Of a stretch of DNA of 64,000 bases, positions 17,593-25,778 are shown piece after piece. The stretch is from NCBI GenBank assembly GCA_934271525.1, contig CAKQRL010000001.1, positions 186,001-250,000 on the forward strand, given 5' to 3'. Position 1 is the first letter of the stretch. Each line of letters opens with the position of its first letter. The stretch is from an uncultured Rhodocyclaceae bacterium. GTDB lineage: Bacteria > Pseudomonadota > Gammaproteobacteria > Burkholderiales > Rhodocyclaceae. The notes under the pieces were generated by a model that saw only the letters and a program-made list of their open reading frames with translations, did no database searches and had not been told where the DNA came from. The translations under genes were made by a program, and so were the position numbers.

Positions 17593-18557
17593 TGAGCTTT
17601 GAAATCTTCCAAGAAAGTCGACTCGGTCAACGCAAAAATAACGAAGACCGCGTGGGTTATTGTTATTCCAAAAATTCCGTGTTGATGGTAGTGGCGGACG
17701 GCATGGGCGGCTATGAACACGGCGAAGTGGCTTCTCAAATTACGCTTCAAACCTTAACAGACGTTTTTCGCCAAAAGGTTTTAAAAGGTTTTAGGGATCC
17801 AAAAGCCTTTTTGTTGGATGGCATTTTGGCTGCGCATCGGGCAATTACCGAATATGCGCTTGATCACTTCACCGATTTTCCGCGTTCAACCGTGGTTGTT
17901 TGTTTGATTCATAAAGAAAAAGCCTATTGGGCGCACGCGGGCGATTCGCGTTTGTATGTTTTGCGCAACGGGCAGGTTTTCTTTAAAACGCACGACCATT
18001 GCCGAGTCAATGATTTATTTGAAGCTGGGCAAATCACCGCCGAAGAAGCGCACAATCACCCCGACCGAAACAAAATTTACAGTTGTTTGGGCGGCACCAT
18101 TACGCCGATTATTTCCATTTCCGACCCATTATTGATGAAAGCAGGCGATATTATTCTGCTTGCCACAGACGGGCTTTGGGGCAATGTTGATGACGCATCA
18201 ATGATTAACGCCTTTGGCACGCAGCCCTTTACCGATTCAATGAGTCATTTGTTGGATTTGGCAGAACAAGGTGGCGGCAAGTTTTGCGATAACTTATCAA
18301 CCGTGGCGCTTTTGTGGGATGGCGAGGTCTCTGAATACAGCATTACGCCTGAGGACTTGGCGAAAAATGAAGTGAAGATGGAAAAAGCCGAGCCTTATGC
18401 CCAAGATGTTGCCGCCGTGGAAGAAAGCAACAATGAAGCACCACCCGAGGTTGCGCGCGAAATTGAAGACGTGTTTGCCGATTTGCGCGCTGTTTTGGAA
18501 AAAAATCAGCCCAAAAAGCCCAAGAAAAACAACAAGATTTTCTACCCACGGCGCTAA
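17592..18557 (+). CDS. PP2C family serine/threonine phosphatase
   Basis: A 321-residue phosphatase with the metal-binding motifs NNEDRVG, VADGMGGYEHGE, HAGDSRLY, LLATDGLW and FCDNLS, all in PP2C order. The last 70 residues are a charged, probably disordered tail ending in a basic stretch. It follows the kinase with a 1-nt overlap and probably reverses its phosphorylation, as StkP/PhpP or PknB/Stp pairs do. Confidence 0.95.
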   Translation: MSFEIFQESRLGQRKNNEDRVGYCYSKNSVLMVVADGMGGYEHGEVASQITLQTLTDVFRQKVLKGFRDPKAFLLDGILAAHRAITEYALDHFTDFPRSTVVVCLIHKEKAYWAHAGDSRLYVLRNGQVFFKTHDHCRVNDLFEAGQITAEEAHNHPDRNKIYSCLGGTITPIISISDPLLMKAGDIILLATDGLWGNVDDASMINAFGTQPFTDSMSHLLDLAEQGGGKFCDNLSTVALLWDGEVSEYSITPEDLAKNEVKMEKAEPYAQDVAAVEESNNEAPPEVAREIEDVFADLRAVLEKNQPKKPKKNNKIFYPRR

Positions 18558-18567
18558 AATTGTTTGG

Positions 18568-18578
18568 GTTGACCGTGG
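18568..18578 (+). repeat. CCACGG arm giving the lolC start codon
   Basis: GTTGACCGTGG. Its internal GTG (18575-18577) is the best placed start codon of lolC. Confidence 0.8.
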
Positions 18579-19831
18579 AAAAAATAAGCAATTTGCCGTT
18601 TGAATGGTTGTTGGGTTTGCGTTATACGCGTGCGCGGCGGCGCAACCATTTTATTTCGTTTATTTCGGTTATCGCTATTTTGGGCATTGCCTTGGGTGTG
18701 GCGGCGTTAATCGTTGTTATGTCGGTGATGAACGGTTTTCAAAGCGAATTGCGCGAACGCATTTTGGGCGTGGTCTCCCACATTCAAGTTAGCGCCATGG
18801 ATGGCCATTTAAGCGATTGGCAAAAGGTTCGCCAAAACGCTTTAAAACACCCCGAAGTTTTAGCCGCCGCCCCTTTTGTGCAATCGCAGGTGATGATTTC
18901 ATCTTCCCGCGCAAAAGGCGCCATTGTTCGCGGCATTGACCCAACCTTGGAAGAAGGCGTTGCGGCATTTGCGCAATCCATGAAAAAAGGGCAATACGAG
19001 GCTCTAAAACCGGGCAGTTTCGGCGTTATTTTGGGCGAAGATTTGGCGCGAGCAATAGGCGTAGGTTTGGGCGATTCGGTGATGATGATTGCGCCTGATG
19101 CGGACATTTCCATCGCAGGAATTTTGCCAAGAATGAAGCGGTTTTCTGTTGTTGGCATTTTTTCGGTTGGTATGTATGAATACGATTCGGGTTTGGTGTT
19201 GATGAATCTTGCCGATGCGCAGGTTTTTTTCAAAATGGACAATGCCGTCTCTGGCGTGCGTTTGAAAACGCGCGATTTGTTCCGCGCGCCCGCCATTGTT
19301 TTGGACTTGGCTCAAACCCTAAACACGCACGCGTGGCTTACCGACTGGACGCAAAGCCATGCGAATTTTTTTCGCGCCGTGCAAATTGAAAAAACAATGA
19401 TGTTTATCATTTTGTCTTTAATTGTTGCTGTTGCCGCTTTCAACTTGGTTTCCACTTTGGTAATGGCGGTAACAGATAAAGAATCGGATATTGCCATTTT
19501 GCAAACCTTGGGCGCTACGCCCCGTTCAATTATGTTGATTTTCATTATTCAAGGCGCCATTTTGGGTATTTTTGGTTTGGTTCTTGGCATTGCAGGCGGC
19601 GTGGCGCTTGCTTTGAATATTGATGTGGTTGTGCCTTTTATTGAAAACCTTTTTAACGTGCAATTTTTATCCAAAGAGGTTTACTACATTTCCGATTTGC
19701 CAAGCGAATTGCATTGGCAAGACGTTTTTGGCGTTGCGCTAATGGCGCTTGTTTTGGCTTTTGTTGCAACAATTTATCCAAGCTACCGCGCATTAAAAAT
19801 CAACCCTGCCGATGCTTTGCGCTATGAATAA
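18575..19831 (+). CDS. lolC: Lipoprotein-releasing ABC transporter permease LolC/LolE
   Basis: This permease extracts lipoproteins from the inner membrane for LolA. Family landmarks are the N-terminal FEWLLGLRYTRARRRNHFISF, a first helix ILGIALGVAALIVVMSVMNGF, a large periplasmic domain and three C-terminal helices ending in YPSYRAL-x-x-x-P-A-D-A-L-R-Y-E. There is no ATG near the family N-terminus. GTG at 18575, inside a repeat arm, gives 418 residues; TTG at 18560 is an alternative. Only one LolC/E-type gene is present, as is common in betaproteobacteria. Confidence 0.93.
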   Translation: MEKISNLPFEWLLGLRYTRARRRNHFISFISVIAILGIALGVAALIVVMSVMNGFQSELRERILGVVSHIQVSAMDGHLSDWQKVRQNALKHPEVLAAAPFVQSQVMISSSRAKGAIVRGIDPTLEEGVAAFAQSMKKGQYEALKPGSFGVILGEDLARAIGVGLGDSVMMIAPDADISIAGILPRMKRFSVVGIFSVGMYEYDSGLVLMNLADAQVFFKMDNAVSGVRLKTRDLFRAPAIVLDLAQTLNTHAWLTDWTQSHANFFRAVQIEKTMMFIILSLIVAVAAFNLVSTLVMAVTDKESDIAILQTLGATPRSIMLIFIIQGAILGIFGLVLGIAGGVALALNIDVVVPFIENLFNVQFLSKEVYYISDLPSELHWQDVFGVALMALVLAFVATIYPSYRALKINPADALRYE

Positions 19832-20483
19832 CGAAATTGTTTTATCTGCCGAAAATTTGCACAAAACCTTCCGCGTGGCAGGTCAGCGCGTTTTGGTTTT
19901 AAACGGCATTTCGTTGGTGTTAAAAGCGGGCGAATTTTTGGTTATCACAGGACCTTCTGGCGCAGGAAAATCAACCTTGTTGCATTTGTTGGGCGGTTTG
20001 GAAAAACCAGATTCAGGTGCGGTTTTTTTAAAAGGTAGCGCACTTTCCGCTTTAAAACCCAAAGATTTGAATGCGTGGCGCAATCAATATTTGGGCTTTG
20101 TTTATCAATTCCACCATTTGTTGCCGGAGTTTTCCGCCTTGGAAAATGTGGCAATGCCTTTGATTATTCGGCGAATTGAGCGCCGCGAAGCGGCGCGCAA
20201 GGCGGCGGCAATTTTGGAAAAAGTGGGCTTAAAACAGCGCTTTAATCATCGCCCATCGGAATTATCTGGCGGCGAGCGCCAACGCTGCGCCATTGCGCGC
20301 GCAATGGTGGGCGAGCCCGCTTGCATTTTGGCAGACGAGCCAACAGGCAATTTGGATTCCAAAACCGCAATAGAGGTTTTTCAATTATTAAAAAGCTTGT
20401 GTGCAGAAAAGGGGCTTGCTTTAATCATCGTAACCCATGACGAAAAAATCGCAGCTTGCGCCCAAAAACGCTTTCAACTTTGA
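19824..20483 (+). CDS. lolD: Lipoprotein-releasing ATPase LolD
   Basis: LolD is the ABC ATPase that drives LolC/E. It has Walker A GPSGAGKST, the LolD-specific FVYQFHHLLPEFSALENVAMP, signature LSGGERQR and Walker B CILADEPTGNLD. The ATG at 19824 overlaps the lolC end by 8 nt and lacks its own ribosome-binding site, which suggests translational coupling. 219 residues. Confidence 0.97.
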   Translation: MNNEIVLSAENLHKTFRVAGQRVLVLNGISLVLKAGEFLVITGPSGAGKSTLLHLLGGLEKPDSGAVFLKGSALSALKPKDLNAWRNQYLGFVYQFHHLLPEFSALENVAMPLIIRRIERREAARKAAAILEKVGLKQRFNHRPSELSGGERQRCAIARAMVGEPACILADEPTGNLDSKTAIEVFQLLKSLCAEKGLALIIVTHDEKIAACAQKRFQL

Positions 20484-20497
20484 AAAAAAGCAATTTT

Positions 20498-20546
20498 CCA
20501 TGGTCAACGCAGATTTTTTTTGAAAATTTTAAAAGGTTGACCGTGG
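20498..20546. repeat. CCACGG element, 49 bp with one mutated arm
   Basis: Left arm CCATGGTCAAC (one change) and right arm GTTGACCGTGG, 49 bp end to end. It lies downstream of lolD in the convergent gap with cheA. Confidence 0.85.
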
Positions 20547-20584
20547 ATTTTAAGCAGAAAGCATTTGGATTTATTTAAAAAAAT

Positions 20585-20622
20585 CCACGGTAAACGTGAA
20601 AAAAATTTGACGTTTACCGTGG
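20585..20622. repeat. CCACGG element, 38 bp
   Basis: CCACGGTAAAC and GTTTACCGTGG face each other around an A-rich core, with inner CGT/ACG extending the pairing. It is the second element in the lolD-cheA convergent gap, 13 nt from the cheA stop. Confidence 0.9.
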
Positions 20623-20635
20623 AAAATCGTTATTT

Positions 20636-22507
20636 TTAAGCAGATTCAAGGCGAAGGTTGGTGGGCGTGCGTTGGTTTTGGTCGGCGAGCAATTCTTTGA
20701 TATCTAAAATCAACACGATTTTGCCGTTAGAAAGTGTGGTTACTCCCGCAATGCCTTTGGGACGAAAACCTTCCAAAGATTTCACCACGGCATCGTCCCG
20801 CCCAACAAAGCTATCCACGCTCAAAATAAAACTGCGGTCTGCCGTTTGCACAAAAACGCCGTATTCCGGGTAGCGTTCTTGCTCCCACCCCAAAAGAGAA
20901 ACGAGCGAAATAACAGGCAACACTTCGCCGCGCACCACCAAAGTTTCTTTGCCGCCTACTTCTTGAATGCTGTCGCGAAAAATTGGCAAAATTTCGCGCA
21001 CCAGCGACAAGGGCAGGGCAAAGGGTTGGTCGCCCAACTGCACAATTAAAACAGGCAAAATGGCAAGCGTTAAAGGCAACGAAATTACAAAAACCGAGCC
21101 TTTGCCCAACTCCGAACGGATTTCAACCGAACCGTTCAATTTTTGAATGTTGGTTTTAACAACATCCATCCCCACGCCGCGCCCAGAAACGCTGGATATT
21201 TGCGTTTTGGTGGAAAATCCGGGTAAGAAAATTAAATTCAAACTTTGGCGGTCGTCCAAAGTGTTGGCTTCTTCCTCAGAAATTAAACCTTTTTCAATGG
21301 CTTTGGCGCGGATGGTCTCAGGGCTCATCCCTTTGCCGTCATCGGCAATCATCAACACAATGTGGTCGCCTTCTTGGCGGGCTTCCAAGCGCACCAAGCT
21401 TTTTTCAGGTTTGCCTGATGCGCGGCGCTCTTCGGGCGTTTCAACACCGTGGTCGACGGCGTTCCTAACCAAGTGAATCAACGGATCCGCCAAGTCTTCA
21501 ATCATCGTTTTGTCGACTTCGGTTTCTTCACCCGCCATCACCAATTCAATGTTTTTGCCCATTTGGCGCGCCAAATCCCGCGCGATGCGTGGGTATTTTT
21601 GAAAGAGTCTGCCAATGGGTTGCATGCGGGTTTTCATCACGGAATTTTGCAAATCCGAGACCAACAAATCCAGTTGATTGACCGCTTGATCCAATGCGTG
21701 CAAAGTTTCGGTATCGTTTTTGCCAGCCAAAATATCGCTTCTTAAACTGGTGAGCCGATTTTTGGTCAAACCAATTTCGCCCGACAAATTCAAAACTTGG
21801 TCAAGCCGCGCAGTATCCACCCGAATGGTTGTTTCGCGGTTGGATTCAGAGGCGCGCCGCGCCGCACCATTTGCGGCAGGCGCGGCGGATTTTTTGGTTG
21901 GTGCGGTTGCCGCCGCCGCAGGCGTGGGAACGCTGGCGGACGCAGGCGTTCCTGTTGTTTGGGCTGGCGTGGCATTGTTCGCTGTGATGGCGGCGTGAAC
22001 GGCATTCCAATCGGGCTCGTTTGAGTTGCCCGAAGCAGGTGCAGGCGTAGTAGAAGTTGCCGCAGGTGGTGTTGGCGCGGCAGATGCGCTAGCCGTAGCC
22101 GCCGCAGGCGCGGCTTTGCCTGCCACGGCGGCTTGCAAAGCCGCCAAAATGTTGGGGGCGGCGGGTTTTGGTTGTATGCTTTGTTGGAGTTCATCAAACA
22201 TGGCGTGCACGCCTTGGGTTGCCGCCATAATGGTGTCCATCAACTCGGGGGTAAGTGATAGCTCGCCGTTCCTCAATTTGTCAAAAATGTTTTCCGTTAG
22301 CTGGCACAAGGTAACAAGTTCTGTGGCGTTCAAAAAGCCTGCACCGCCTTTGATGGTGTGGAAACCGCGGAAAATGTCGTTCAACAAATTGTGGTCGTCC
22401 GGGGCTTTTTCCAAGTCCACAAGTTTGTTATCCACATCGCCCAACAGGTCATAGGCTTCTTGCAGAAAGTCCTGCAACAATTCTTCCATGCCGGCAAAAT
22501 CGCTCAT
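20636..22507 (-). CDS. cheA: Chemotaxis histidine kinase CheA
   Basis: CheA autophosphorylates and passes phosphate to CheY. Domains in order: Hpt with phospho-accepting His50 (FHTIKGGAGF), an Ala/Pro/Thr-rich linker at about 115-230, the P3 dimerisation helices, the HATPase P4 domain (HLVRNAVDHG and DDGKGM) and a C-terminal CheW-like P5. A P2 CheY-docking domain is not evident; the low-complexity linker takes its place. 623 residues. It is the last gene of the leftward cheV-cheV-cheY-cheZ-cheA cluster. Confidence 0.97.
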   Translation of the reverse strand: MSDFAGMEELLQDFLQEAYDLLGDVDNKLVDLEKAPDDHNLLNDIFRGFHTIKGGAGFLNATELVTLCQLTENIFDKLRNGELSLTPELMDTIMAATQGVHAMFDELQQSIQPKPAAPNILAALQAAVAGKAAPAAATASASAAPTPPAATSTTPAPASGNSNEPDWNAVHAAITANNATPAQTTGTPASASVPTPAAAATAPTKKSAAPAANGAARRASESNRETTIRVDTARLDQVLNLSGEIGLTKNRLTSLRSDILAGKNDTETLHALDQAVNQLDLLVSDLQNSVMKTRMQPIGRLFQKYPRIARDLARQMGKNIELVMAGEETEVDKTMIEDLADPLIHLVRNAVDHGVETPEERRASGKPEKSLVRLEARQEGDHIVLMIADDGKGMSPETIRAKAIEKGLISEEEANTLDDRQSLNLIFLPGFSTKTQISSVSGRGVGMDVVKTNIQKLNGSVEIRSELGKGSVFVISLPLTLAILPVLIVQLGDQPFALPLSLVREILPIFRDSIQEVGGKETLVVRGEVLPVISLVSLLGWEQERYPEYGVFVQTADRSFILSVDSFVGRDDAVVKSLEGFRPKGIAGVTTLSNGKIVLILDIKELLADQNQRTPTNLRLESA

Positions 22508-22519
22508 GTTTGTTCTCCC

Positions 22520-23278
22520 TTAAAAGCCAAGGCTATCCAAGAGCTCATCGACTTGTTCTTGATTCACCACCACATCCGTTCGGCCTTGTGCGTTGATGAC
22601 AGGTCCTTGCAACATACTGCTGACCTCTTCGGTTTTCTTCGTTTCTGGCACAACTTGCAACAAGACGCTCATCAAACTTGTTTCTAGATCTTGGGTAACT
22701 TCAATGATTTTTTTAATCACCTGACCGGTTAAATCTTGAAAATCTTGCGCCATTACAATTTCCATCAACTGCGCGTGCAACATGGCGTTTTTGGTTTTGA
22801 GGTCTTCGTTTAAGAATTTTTTGGTATCCAGCGCCAACTGCCGCAAACCGTTTGAATCCAAGCGATTCGCAAATAAATCATCCCAACGCTTGGATAGCGC
22901 CGCCGCAGAATTATTCACTTGTTCTAATAACGGATTGGCAATATCCGTGGCGTTTAAAACGCGCCCTGCCGCTTGTTCGGTAAGATTGGCCACATACGCC
23001 AAGCGCGCTTTGGTATCGGGCATAGCCGACATATTTTTTTCTAACATTTTGTCGTAACCCAACTGCCCCAAAGTATCGTGCAAAGAACGGGTCATTTGCC
23101 CCAGTTGATTAAAAACGTTTTCTTGGGTATTAGACCAATTTTCCACGGTAGACGCGGAATTTTTTTGAGAATTGGAAGAAGCGCTCGCGGCAGTTGCAGC
23201 AGGCTCAGCGGGATGATTGTTGGCAGCAATGGAATCAAATAAGGCTTCTAATTCGTCAGAATCGTTGGTGGCAGTCAT
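22520..23278 (-). CDS. cheZ: CheY-P phosphatase CheZ
   Basis: CheZ dephosphorylates CheY-P. The catalytic helix block MAQDFQDLTGQVIKKI (Gln in QDLTGQ) and the C-terminal CheY-binding peptide QEQVDELLDSLGF are clear. Residues 38-47 (Q-K-N-S-A-S-T-V-E-N) in the low-complexity N-terminal linker match the translation of a decayed half repeat. AAGGAG precedes the ATG. 252 residues. Confidence 0.96.
   Translation of the reverse strand: MTATNDSDELEALFDSIAANNHPAEPAATAASASSNSQKNSASTVENWSNTQENVFNQLGQMTRSLHDTLGQLGYDKMLEKNMSAMPDTKARLAYVANLTEQAAGRVLNATDIANPLLEQVNNSAAALSKRWDDLFANRLDSNGLRQLALDTKKFLNEDLKTKNAMLHAQLMEIVMAQDFQDLTGQVIKKIIEVTQDLETSLMSVLLQVVPETKKTEEVSSMLQGPVINAQGRTDVVVNQEQVDELLDSLGF
23143..23153 (-). 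repeat. Decayed CCACGG arm inside cheZ
   Basis: CCACGGTAGAC (one change from consensus) followed by the usual T7 tract on the plus strand. In the cheZ frame it reads S-T-V-E-N. Confidence 0.65.
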
Positions 23279-23290
23279 TGTGGTTGCTCC

Positions 23291-23683
23291 TTATTTGCCC
23301 ATTTTTTCAAAAATTTTGTTGAGTTTTTCGGACATCGTGCCTGCTGTAAAAGGCTTGACAATGTAGCCGCTGGCACCCGCTTGCGCAGCCGCAATGATGT
23401 TTTCTTTTTTGGCTTCCGCCGTTACCATCAAAACGGGCAGATTTTGCAAAGCGGGCGTTGCGCGGATATTTTGCAAAAGGGTTAAACCATCCATATTCGG
23501 CATATTCCAGTCGGTCACCACAAAATCAAAGCCGCCTGCGGAGAGTTTTTCCAACGCCACTTTGCCGTCTTCGGCTTCGTCTACGTTGGTGTAACCCAAT
23601 TCTTTCAACAAGTTGCGCACAATGCGGCGCATGGTGGAAAAATCATCCACCACCAAAAATTTAGTTTGGGGATTTGCGGCCAT
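23291..23683 (-). CDS. cheY: Chemotaxis response regulator CheY
   Basis: A single receiver domain of 130 residues with acidic pair DD13-14, phospho-acceptor Asp58 in FVVTDWNMPNMDGL, Thr in VTAEAKKEN and Lys in YIVKPF. It carries the signal from CheA to the flagellar switch. AAAGGAG precedes the ATG. Confidence 0.97.
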   Translation of the reverse strand: MAANPQTKFLVVDDFSTMRRIVRNLLKELGYTNVDEAEDGKVALEKLSAGGFDFVVTDWNMPNMDGLTLLQNIRATPALQNLPVLMVTAEAKKENIIAAAQAGASGYIVKPFTAGTMSEKLNKIFEKMGK

Positions 23684-23710
23684 TTTGCCTTACTCCTTTT
23701 CTATTATTTT

Positions 23711-24652
23711 TTAACGCTCCAACAATGGGCGCAAGGTATCTGCCAGTGCCACGGCATCAAATTTTGCCACATAGGCATCCACGCCAACGTTTTTGCCCAT
23801 TGACCGATTTGCTTCTGATGACAAGGACGAGTGCATAATCACCGGCACGTCTTTAAAGCGTGCGTCAGCTTTGATGTTTTTGGTTAAAACATAACCGTCC
23901 ATCTCCGGCATTTCGGCATCCACCAAAATCAAGCGCACTTCATCGCGCATATTGCGCCCGGTTTGTTGAACGTGCATGGCAATGGCTTGAAGGCGCGTCC
24001 AAGCTTCTTGTCCGTTGGTGGCGTGTTTGTGGCGCACGCCCAATTTATCCAACACTTCGGCAATTTTGCGCCGAGCAACAATTGAATCATCCACAAAAAA
24101 CACACACGCATCGGAATCAATTTGCGCTGGTGGAATGTCGCTAATCATCGTATCGCCAAAGGCGTTGGTTAAAATTTGTTCCACATCCAAAATGGAGACC
24201 AAATTGCCGTTGTCAAGTTCAATCACAGCAGTAATCAAACATTGATTAGACGACAACACGCTTTCAGGCGCTTTAACGCGGTCCCAGTCGACTCGGATGA
24301 TGCGGTCAACTTCGTTTACCAAAAAGCCAAGCGTGCGTTGCGAATATTCTGCCACCATCATTGTTTTGCCCAAACCTTCAGGCGCATCGGTAAGCTGCAA
24401 AAAGGCGGAGATGGATAAAACTGGAATGGCGTTACCGCGCAACGACACCAAACCTTCCACGCCGTGTGGCATATTCGGGGTTTTGGTGATATGCGGTGTG
24501 CGGCTGACTTCTCTGACCTTAAAAACATTAATACCAAAGATTTCCTTGGTGCCCAAGTTGAAGAGCAAAATCTCCATTTTGTTGGAGCCTGCCAAACGCG
24601 TGCGGGCATCAACCGTTGCCAATAGATTTTTATTTTCGGTTTGTTCTTCCAT
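23711..24652 (-). CDS. cheV: Chemotaxis coupling protein CheV (copy 1)
   Basis: CheV is a CheW-like coupling domain fused to a receiver. CheW part about 25-165 (EILLFNLGTKEIFGINVFKVREV), receiver with phospho-acceptor Asp in VRLILVDAEMPEMDGY. 313 residues. The ATG at 24652 has AGGAG six bases upstream; a TTG one codon earlier is less likely. It is a diverged paralogue of the adjacent cheV, 9 nt away. Confidence 0.94.
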   Translation of the reverse strand: MEEQTENKNLLATVDARTRLAGSNKMEILLFNLGTKEIFGINVFKVREVSRTPHITKTPNMPHGVEGLVSLRGNAIPVLSISAFLQLTDAPEGLGKTMMVAEYSQRTLGFLVNEVDRIIRVDWDRVKAPESVLSSNQCLITAVIELDNGNLVSILDVEQILTNAFGDTMISDIPPAQIDSDACVFFVDDSIVARRKIAEVLDKLGVRHKHATNGQEAWTRLQAIAMHVQQTGRNMRDEVRLILVDAEMPEMDGYVLTKNIKADARFKDVPVIMHSSLSSEANRSMGKNVGVDAYVAKFDAVALADTLRPLLER

Positions 24653-24661
24653 CAAAATCTC

Positions 24662-25612
24662 CTAGGAAATCGCCTTCAAGCGCCGTGCCAAGGTTTCAGA
24701 CAAGCGCAAGGGGTCAAACTTCGGCACGTATTCATCCACGCCTACGGATTTGCCTAATTCCTGATTGGATAAGCTGGATAAGCTTGAGTGCATAATCACT
24801 GGAATGTCGTTCAAACGCGGGTCGGTTTTGATTTTTTTGGTCAAAATGTAGCCGTCCATCTCCGGCATTTCAATGTCGGTTAAAACAAGTGCCACGCTAT
24901 CTCGCGCACGTTTGCCGGTGCTTTGCTCCAAGTTGGCAATTTTGTCTAATTCTTCCCAAAGCAAGCGACCGTTTGCGGCACCAACGCCTTTCACACCCAT
25001 TGTCTCTAATGTTTTGGCGATTTGTTTTCGTGCCACGCTCGAGTCATCACAATAGTAAACCGTTAAATCGTGGCGGTTCAATTCTTCAACACCGCGGAAG
25101 GCAATATCGTTGTCAATGGAAGTTGTTTCAGACAAAACTTTTTCTACGTCCATCAGCATCACAAGCCGACTGTCTTCTAATTCTGTAACAGCCGTTACCA
25201 ATCCACCCGTTTGCGCCGTCAACATCTCTGGCGGCACGCACATTTTGGACCAATCCAAACGCAAAATGGTATCCACGCCTTCCACCAAAAAACCCTGCGT
25301 GTGGCCGGCGTATTCGGTAACAATTAAAATCTCGCGCGGAGTCGTTACCGGAATGCCTGCGTATTTGGCCAAATCAATCACTGGCACCAACACACCACGC
25401 AAACTCACCATTCCTTCTACCGCCGCAGGCATATCGGGAGCGGCGGTAATCGTCGGGGTGCGCATGACTTCGCGCACTTTAAAAACATTGATTCCATAAG
25501 TTTCTCGGCGATTGGTGCGGGGGTCGACCCCCAAATAAAAGAGCAATATCTCCAGCTTATTCGTGCCCGCCAACTTGGTGCGGGCGTCGATACTTTTGAG
25601 CAAATCCGACAT
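24662..25612 (-). CDS. cheV: Chemotaxis coupling protein CheV (copy 2)
   Basis: A second CheW-receiver fusion, 316 residues from ATG 25612. The CheW part begins LEILLFYLGVDPRTNRRETYGINV, with a short insert compared with copy 1. The receiver has VALVLTDIEMPEMDGYILT. It is the first gene of the che cluster. The likely promoter region carries a near-perfect 16-bp palindrome at 25643-25658. Confidence 0.94.
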   Translation of the reverse strand: MSDLLKSIDARTKLAGTNKLEILLFYLGVDPRTNRRETYGINVFKVREVMRTPTITAAPDMPAAVEGMVSLRGVLVPVIDLAKYAGIPVTTPREILIVTEYAGHTQGFLVEGVDTILRLDWSKMCVPPEMLTAQTGGLVTAVTELEDSRLVMLMDVEKVLSETTSIDNDIAFRGVEELNRHDLTVYYCDDSSVARKQIAKTLETMGVKGVGAANGRLLWEELDKIANLEQSTGKRARDSVALVLTDIEMPEMDGYILTKKIKTDPRLNDIPVIMHSSLSSLSNQELGKSVGVDEYVPKFDPLRLSETLARRLKAIS

Positions 25613-25642
25613 GCCAATCCCCAAACGATTGTAAAAATATGC

Positions 25643-25658
25643 GTTAGTTTAAACCAAC
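25643..25658. promoter_or_regulatory. Palindrome upstream of the che cluster
   Basis: GTTAGTTTAAACCAAC: 14 of 16 bases are symmetric around GTTTAAAC. It lies 31-46 bp upstream of the cheV copy 2 start and could be an operator. No protein can be named. Confidence 0.35.
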
Positions 25659-25679
25659 ACGCCTTTTAATAAAACACCC

Positions 25680-25726
25680 CCACGGTAAACCTTTATTTTT
25701 TTCAAAAAAAGAGGCGTTTACCGTGG
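25680..25726. repeat. CCACGG element, 47 bp
   Basis: CCACGGTAAAC and GTTTACCGTGG face each other around a T7-C-A7 core. It lies between the che cluster promoter and the thiolase terminator. Confidence 0.92.
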
Positions 25727-25730
25727 ATAA

Positions 25731-25762
25731 AAAAAACGGCGAAGATTTTCGCCGTTTTTTTG
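25731..25762. terminator. Bidirectional intrinsic terminator after the thiolase gene
   Basis: The stem ACGGCGAA / TTCGCCGT is flanked by A and T runs on both sides. It is 16 nt past the thiolase stop on the minus strand. Confidence 0.85.
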
Positions 25763-25778
25763 TTTTGTTTGTAAATTT

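Noticed and set aside
16645..18557. Kinase-phosphatase pair as part of a type VI secretion locus
   Set aside because: Such pairs occur in T6SS loci, but no tss genes are present and the kinase has no FHA partner; the neighbours are yicC and lolCD.
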